Below are positions 8,050 through 12,500 of a DNA stretch of 12,500 nt, piece after piece. Each line of letters opens with the position of its first letter. Position 1 is the first letter of the stretch. The stretch comes from Conus ventricosus (Eukaryota; Mollusca; Gastropoda; Neogastropoda; Conidae). The position numbers and the translations under genes were made by a program. The stretch spans positions 63,853,699 through 63,866,198 of the forward strand of contig CM031596.1 in NCBI GenBank assembly GCA_018398815.1. The letters run 5' to 3'. The notes under the pieces were generated by a model. The model was not told the DNA's origin. It did no database searches and worked only from the letters and a program-made list of their open reading frames with translations.

Positions 8050-10632
8050 GAAAGGGTGAGTGAGTAGGGAGAGGACGGCAGGTAATGAACTAGGGGGAAA
8101 ATGGGAAGGTAGTTAGGGAGATGTTCACAGTTAATAACTAGAAGAAAATGGTGAGGGAGGTGGAGACATTCAAACAGTCAGTAACTAGAAGGAAATGGTG
8201 AGTGACGTAAAGAGGTCACCATAGTCAGTAACTAGAAGAAAGTGTGTGAGGTAGGGAGATGACCGCAGTCAGTAACTAGAAGGAAATGTTGTGTGAGGTA
8301 GGGAGATGACTACCGTCAGTAACTAGAAGGAAATGTTGTGTGAGGTAGGGAGATGACTACCGTCAGTGCAGTAACTAGAAGGAAATGTGTGAGGTAGGGA
8401 GATGACCGGAGTCAGTAACTAGAAGGAAATGTGTGAGGTAGGGAGATGACTACCGTCAGTAACTAGATGGAAATGTTGTGTGAGGTAGGGAGATGACTAC
8501 CGTCAGTGCAGTAACTAGAAGGAAATGTGTGAGGTCCCAGATGACTACAGTCAGTAACTAGAAGGAAATGTTGTGTGAGGTAGCGAGATGACTACCGTCA
8601 GTAACTAGAAGGAAATGTTGTGTGAGGTAGGGAGATGACTACCGTCAGTAACTAGAAGGAAATGTGTGAGGTAGGGAGATGACCGGAGTCAGTAACTAGA
8701 AGGAAATGTTGTGTGAGGTAGGGAGATGACCGGAGTCAGTAACTAGAAGGAAATGTGTGAGGTAGGGAGATGACTACAGTCAGTAATTAGAAGGAAATGT
8801 TGTGTGAGGTAGGGAGATGACCGCAGTCAGTAACTAGAAGAAAGTGTGTGAGGTAGGGAGATGACCGCAGTCAGTAACTAGAAGGAAATGTGTGAGGTAG
8901 GGAGATGACTACCGTCAGTAACTAGAAGGAAATGTGTGAGGTAGGGAGATGACCGGAGTCAGTAACTAGAAGGAAATGTTGTGTTAGGTAGGGAGATGAC
9001 TACCGTCAGTAACTAGAAGGAAATGTGTGAGGTAGGGAGATGACTACAGTCAGTAATTAGAAGGAAATGTTGTGTGAGGTAGGGAGATGACAGCAGTCAG
9101 TAATAAGAAGGAAATGTTGTGTGAGGTAGGAATATGACAGCAGTCAGTAATAAGAAGGAAATGTTGTGTGAGGTAGGAATATGACAGCAGTCAGTAATAA
9201 GAAGGAAATGTTGTGTGAGGTAGGGAGATGACAGCTGTCCGTAACTAGAAGGAAATGTTGTGTGAGGTAGAAGGATAAGCAGTCAGTCACTAGAAGGAAA
9301 TGTGTTAGGAAGAGAGATAATAGCAGTCAGTAATAAGAAGAAAGTGTTGTGTTAGGAAGAGAGATGATAGCAGTCGGTAATAAGAAGGAAATGTTGTGTG
9401 AGGTAGGGAGATGATAGCAGTCAGTAATAAGAAGGAAATGTTGTGTGAGGTAGGGAGATGATAGCAGTCAGTAATAAGAAGGAAATGTTGTGTGAGGTAG
9501 GGAGATGATAGCAGTCAGTAATAAGAAGGAAATGTTGTGTGAGGTAGGGAGATGACAGCAGTCAGTATTAAGAAGGAAATGTTGTGTGAGGTAGGGAGAT
9601 GACCGCAGTCAGTAACTAGAAGAAAGTGTGTGAGGTAGGGAGATGACCGCAGTCAGTAACTAGAAGGAAATGTGTGAGGTAGGGAGATGACTACCGTCAG
9701 TAACTAGAAGGAAATGTGTGAGGTAGGGAGATGACCGGAGTCAGTAACTAGAAGGAAATGTTGTGTTAGGTAGGGAGATGACTACCGTCAGTAACTAGAA
9801 GGAAATGTGTGAGGTAGGGAGATGACTACAGTCAGTAATTAGAAGGAAATGTTGTGTGAGGTAGGGAGATGACAGCAGTCAGTAATAAGAAGGAAATGTT
9901 GTGTGAGGTAGGAATATGACAGCAGTCAGTAATAAGAAGGAAATGTTGTGTGAGGTAGGAATATGACAGCAGTCAGTAATAAGAAGGAAATGTTGTGTGA
10001 GGTAGGGAGATGACAGCAGTCAGTAATAAGAAGGAAATGTTGTGTGAGGTAGGAATATGACAGCAGTCAGTAATAAGAAGGAAATGTTGTGTGAGGTAGG
10101 GAGATGACAGCTGTCAGTAACTAGAAGGAAATGTTGTGTGAGGTAGAAGGATAAGCAGTCAGTAACTAGAAGGAAATGTGTTAGGAAGAGAGATGATAGC
10201 AGTCAGTAATAAGAAGGAAGTGTTGTGTTAGGAAGAGAGATGATAGCAGTCAGTAATAAAAAGGAAATGTTGTGTGAGGTAGGGAGATGATAGCAGTCAG
10301 TAATAAGAAGGAAATGTTGTGTGAGGTAGGGAGATGATAGCAGTCAGTAATAAGAAGGAAATGTTGTGTGAGGTAGGGAGATGATAGCAGTCAGTAATAA
10401 GAAGGAAATGTTGTGTGAGGTTGGGAGATGATAGCAGTCAGTAATTAGAAGGAAATGTTGTGTTAGGAAGAGAGATGATAGCAGTCAGTAATAAGAAGGA
10501 AATGTTGTGTGAGGTAGGGAGATGATAGCAGTCAGTAATAAGAAGGAAATGTTGCGTGAGGTAGGGAGATGACAGCAGTCAGTAATAAGGAGGAAATGTT
10601 GTGTGAGGTAGGGAGATGAGAGCAGTCAGTAA
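8050..10632. repeat. Minisatellite B: 44-47-bp tandem repeat, about 55 copies
   Basis: Each unit reads GTCAGTAA(C/T/A)(T/A)AGAAGG, AAATG with or without TTG, TGTGAGGTAGGGAGATGA, then a variable 4-5-base spacer (CTACC, CCGGA, CCGCA, CAGCA or TAGCA). Units are 47 bp with TTG and 44 bp without. A few carry an extra GCA (near 8366 and 8506). The first copies (8050-8220) are badly degenerate and the array ends abruptly at about 10632. The period is not a multiple of three and stops are frequent, so it is not coding. The + strand is G-rich and C-poor throughout. Confidence 0.97.
8821..10632. repeat. Higher-order duplication in minisatellite B
   Basis: The run of unit variants starting at 8821 recurs at 9603 in the same order (offset 782 bp) and is almost identical for some 400 bp. 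The second copy then has two extra 47-bp units, after which the match resumes at offset 876 (9235 against 10111). The second segment continues through the AGGATAAGCAGTC and TTAGGAAGAGAG variants. This shows a segmental duplication of about 17 units, followed by small unit gains. Confidence 0.85.
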
Positions 10633-10996
10633 GTGCAAAAGCACAGGCACATTCACACCCGCACCCACCCTCTTTGCCTTCCCTGCCACCGCACCCCCCC
10701 CCCCACCCAACCCCCACCCCCTTGCACACACTCACTCTCTCAATCACATGTACCCTTATGCATAATTCCTACATTCAGGATATGCATATGCCTGTGAGTG
10801 TGTGTTCTGGTATTGTATACTGCATTGCATGCTTTTTACTGTTCCTACTTCTTCCTTCTTATTTGGTCGAGTTATTGTCACAATCGTTTGTGGCACCTGT
10901 GTAAGCTGAAACCAGTAAAGTCCCATGAGGAAATCGAAGTGTGAGCGTCAGAAATTTGGGAAAATGGAAAGCCAACTTGTCCCAATGGTGTTTTGT
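10633..10996. other. Unique stretch with C-rich tract, no gene
   Basis: A C-rich run at 10682-10721 contains an 11-base C-run and three further runs of 3-5 C, which gives a minus-strand quadruplex motif. The rest is pyrimidine-rich unique sequence with no convincing frame. Confidence 0.6.
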
Positions 10997-11076
<80 letters not shown>

Positions 11077-11105
11077 TCTCTCTTTCTCTTTCTGTGTGTG
11101 TGTGT
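10997..11105. repeat. Compound (CT)n-(GT)n microsatellite
   Basis: A CT run with scattered CCT and TTC interruptions (10997-11092) passes directly into a short GT run (11093-11105). Ser/Leu-rich and Arg/Glu-rich frames across it are artefacts of the repeat. Confidence 0.97.
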
Positions 11106-11464
11106 ACACGGTGTCCTATCCTGTGCGCGAACATACATATATATATGGCAACATATACATACGACAAAAGTCAAGAAAAATGATGTAGAAATGATAGTAA
11201 GGAAACAAGTTTACAATGAAGACAAGAAAAAATATGCGAATGAACTACTCACAAATTAACCCTTCATGTAGCTATGAGAGAGAGAGAAAGAGAGTTTTGC
11301 TGTAACAGTTTCATAACAATTTCTTAAAAGTTAATGCACGTTCCTGTTTTGTTCACATGGGATTCAAACTCAATTTGATTGTTGAATAAAGCGGTGGACA
11401 GTTTTGAACTTAGGTTGATGATCTTCGCATTTTAAGGATTATTTCGACATTCATTTGAGGGATT
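11106..11464. other. Unique AT-rich stretch, no gene
   Basis: It contains a short (AT)n at about 11136-11146 and a GA run at 11275-11294. An AATAAA lies near 11385 without coding context. No gene was seen. Confidence 0.6.
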
Positions 11465-11466
11465 AC

Positions 11467-11510
<44 letters not shown>
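11465..11510. repeat. (AC)n microsatellite
   Basis: An AC run with one G interruption is followed immediately by CGCGCGCATGCC, a purine/pyrimidine-alternating extension. Confidence 0.97.
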
Positions 11511-11846
11511 CGCGCGCATGCCATTGACAGCGTTGCAGTTGTGAGAACAACACAACAAAGAATCATTGGTGCTATTTGGTTGATGTCAGGACTTAATTCT
11601 CTCCATTAACGATCAGTAAAGCTCAATCTTTTAGACATCTGTCATACAGCTCTAATCCCACTTCAGCTAGAATTCACCAGTGGGAATCATCATTTCTGTT
11701 TAAATCCGGACAAATGATCGCCATGTAACAAGGCCACTGTATTGAACACCACTTTTACATCGTAAACATTGCTCTTTCCCTAATCACCTTTTGAGCACTT
11801 TGAAACAAACCGATCTTATTCTAGACTATGTTTCTGGAACTCTCTT
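11511..11846. other. Unique stretch, no gene
   Basis: No open frame of note and no recognisable repeat. It may be upstream flank of the gene that starts at 12430. Confidence 0.5.
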
Positions 11847-12141
11847 CTTACTACATCGCCACTACTATGACTACTACTACTACTACTCCTACTACTGCTG
11901 CTGCTAGTACTACTACTCCTACTGCTGCTGCTGCTAGTACTACTACCACTACTTCGACTACTACTACTTCTACTACTACTACTGCTGCTACGACTACTTC
12001 TACTACTACTACGACGACGACGACGACCACTACTACTACTATTACTACTATTTCTACTACCACTGCCAGTGTTAATGTTGCTATTACACTACTTTTTCTA
12101 CTACTACTACTGCTGCTGCTACTGCTCTACAACTACTACTA

Positions 12142-12144
<3 letters not shown>
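11847..12144. repeat. Mixed trinucleotide repeat (CTA/CTG/CGA)
   Basis: CTA triplets dominate, interspersed with CTG runs (11896-11905, 11924-11935, 12111-12120), a CGA run (12012-12026) and CTT/CCT interruptions. A duplicated segment ending GCTAGTAC occurs twice (11882-11910 and 11912-11940). It produces a Thr/Ala/Ser-rich frame on + and a Val-rich frame on -, as any such repeat would. A less regular interruption lies at 12062-12097. Confidence 0.95.
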
Positions 12145-12189
<45 letters not shown>

Positions 12190-12194
12190 CGTGT

Positions 12195-12225
<31 letters not shown>
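12145..12225. repeat. Compound (CT)n-(GT)n microsatellite
   Basis: A pure CT run (12145-12186) is followed by GCAC and a GT run (12190-12225). It has the same order and strand as the compound tract at 10997-11105 and lies about 200 bp upstream of the start codon at 12430. Confidence 0.98.
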
Positions 12226-12429
12226 AAGCGGAATGGTGTGATAGTTGGCCAAAAGGGAGGGGGCGGTAAGGGGAAACGGATCTGGGAAAGGGAGGTAACG
12301 TCACTGAAGATAATTGACGCCAACAACCGTGCCCACCATCCACAATAGACCTCACCGGCTCGCGGCTCGCGCGGGCCTCATTATCATAGAGTTGCTAGGG
12401 GCCACAAGCTCTCGCGGGAGGCTGAAACA
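12226..12429 (+). promoter_or_regulatory. Probable CpG-island promoter and 5' leader
   Basis: By hand count about 16 CpG dinucleotides fall in 12351-12500, against very few elsewhere in the window. Motifs include a GC box, GGGGGCGG at 12259-12266, inside a G-rich tract, a CRE-like TAACGTCA at 12296-12303, and CTCTCGCGGGAG near 12409, which resembles the TCTCGCGAGA core-promoter element. No TATA box is evident, as is usual for broad housekeeping-type promoters. The transcription start cannot be fixed. In the frame of the downstream ATG the last upstream stop is a TAG at 12346-12348. Confidence 0.65.
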
Positions 12430-12500
12430 ATGGCGGCTGATACGAACAGCGCGACAGACTCGCTCGAAGGCATCCATGATTCCGTCGGCCCTCATTACCT
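12430..12500 (+). CDS. First coding exon of an unidentified gene, 5' end only
   Basis: ATG at 12430 lies in ACAATGG, a good animal initiation context (A at -3, G at +4), and overlaps an ATGGCGGC motif like the YY1 sites found at many start codons. The frame stays open for 23 codons to the window edge and begins MAADTNSATDSL, an Ala/Asp/Ser/Thr-rich start without a signal peptide or membrane segment. I do not recognise the product. The region is CpG-rich and follows a promoter-like segment, with no other ATG upstream in frame after the stop at 12346. No obvious splice donor occurs before the edge, so the exon continues to the right. The call rests on context rather than homology. Confidence 0.6.
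   Translation, partial: MAADTNSATDSLEGIHDSVGPHY

Noticed and set aside
8111..8121. Telomere-like TTAGGG
   Set aside because: It is a single occurrence inside a degenerate minisatellite unit, with no tandem array.
8050..10632. CRISPR array, from regular repeats of 44-47 bp
   Set aside because: Units are head-to-tail without unique spacers (only 4-5 variable bases), there are no cas genes, and the context is animal.
10859..11188. Ser/Leu-rich and Arg/Glu-rich frames around 11000-11090
   Set aside because: These are products of the CT dinucleotide run in different frames.
11828..12226. A Thr/Ala/Ser-rich, mucin-like 132-codon frame on +
   Set aside because: It is the translation of a CTA/CTG/CGA repeat followed by CT and GT runs. 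The opposite strand gives an equally long Val-rich frame.

Overview
The window looks like gene-poor nuclear DNA from an animal, most likely a marine mollusc and plausibly a gastropod. The signs are AT-rich, CpG-poor sequence, very dense microsatellites, two long minisatellites, and a SINE-like 3' end with AGCGCTTAGAGC, GCGCTATATAAAT and an AAT tail. I remember similar tails from gastropod sequence, but no search was run. There is no bacterial gene organisation, rRNA, recognisable tRNA, CRISPR array, or intact transposase or reverse transcriptase.

Layout. Positions 1-3110 are mostly featureless AT-rich sequence with an ATAG microsatellite, G-quadruplex-prone tracts and a diverged ~90-bp tandem repeat (1275-1615). 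Positions 3112-4379 are minisatellite A, 30-bp units, about 42 copies. Positions 4380-8049 hold a 61-bp G-rich repeat, the SINE-like element (4965-5142), an unassigned minus-strand reading frame (5254-5619), a palindrome cluster near 5970, a long GT microsatellite (6244-6341) and small low-copy repeats. Positions 8050-10632 are minisatellite B, 44-47-bp units, about 55 copies, with a ~780-bp higher-order duplication. Positions 10633-12225 are unique sequence broken by CT, GT, CA and CTA/CTG/CGA microsatellites.

The only convincing gene is at the right edge. From about 12340 the sequence turns abruptly CpG-rich, with GC-box and CRE-like motifs upstream. An ATG in a good context at 12430 opens a frame that runs off the window. 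This is best read as a CpG-island promoter and first coding exon on the + strand, so the rest is probably upstream intergenic DNA. Long frames inside the repeats come from repeat periodicity and are not called as genes.

Most worth a second look: every typical unit of minisatellite B contains TGAGGTAG, the first eight bases of let-7. A minus-strand transcript would therefore carry about 43 perfect let-7 8-mer target sites. Whether the array is transcribed cannot be told from sequence.
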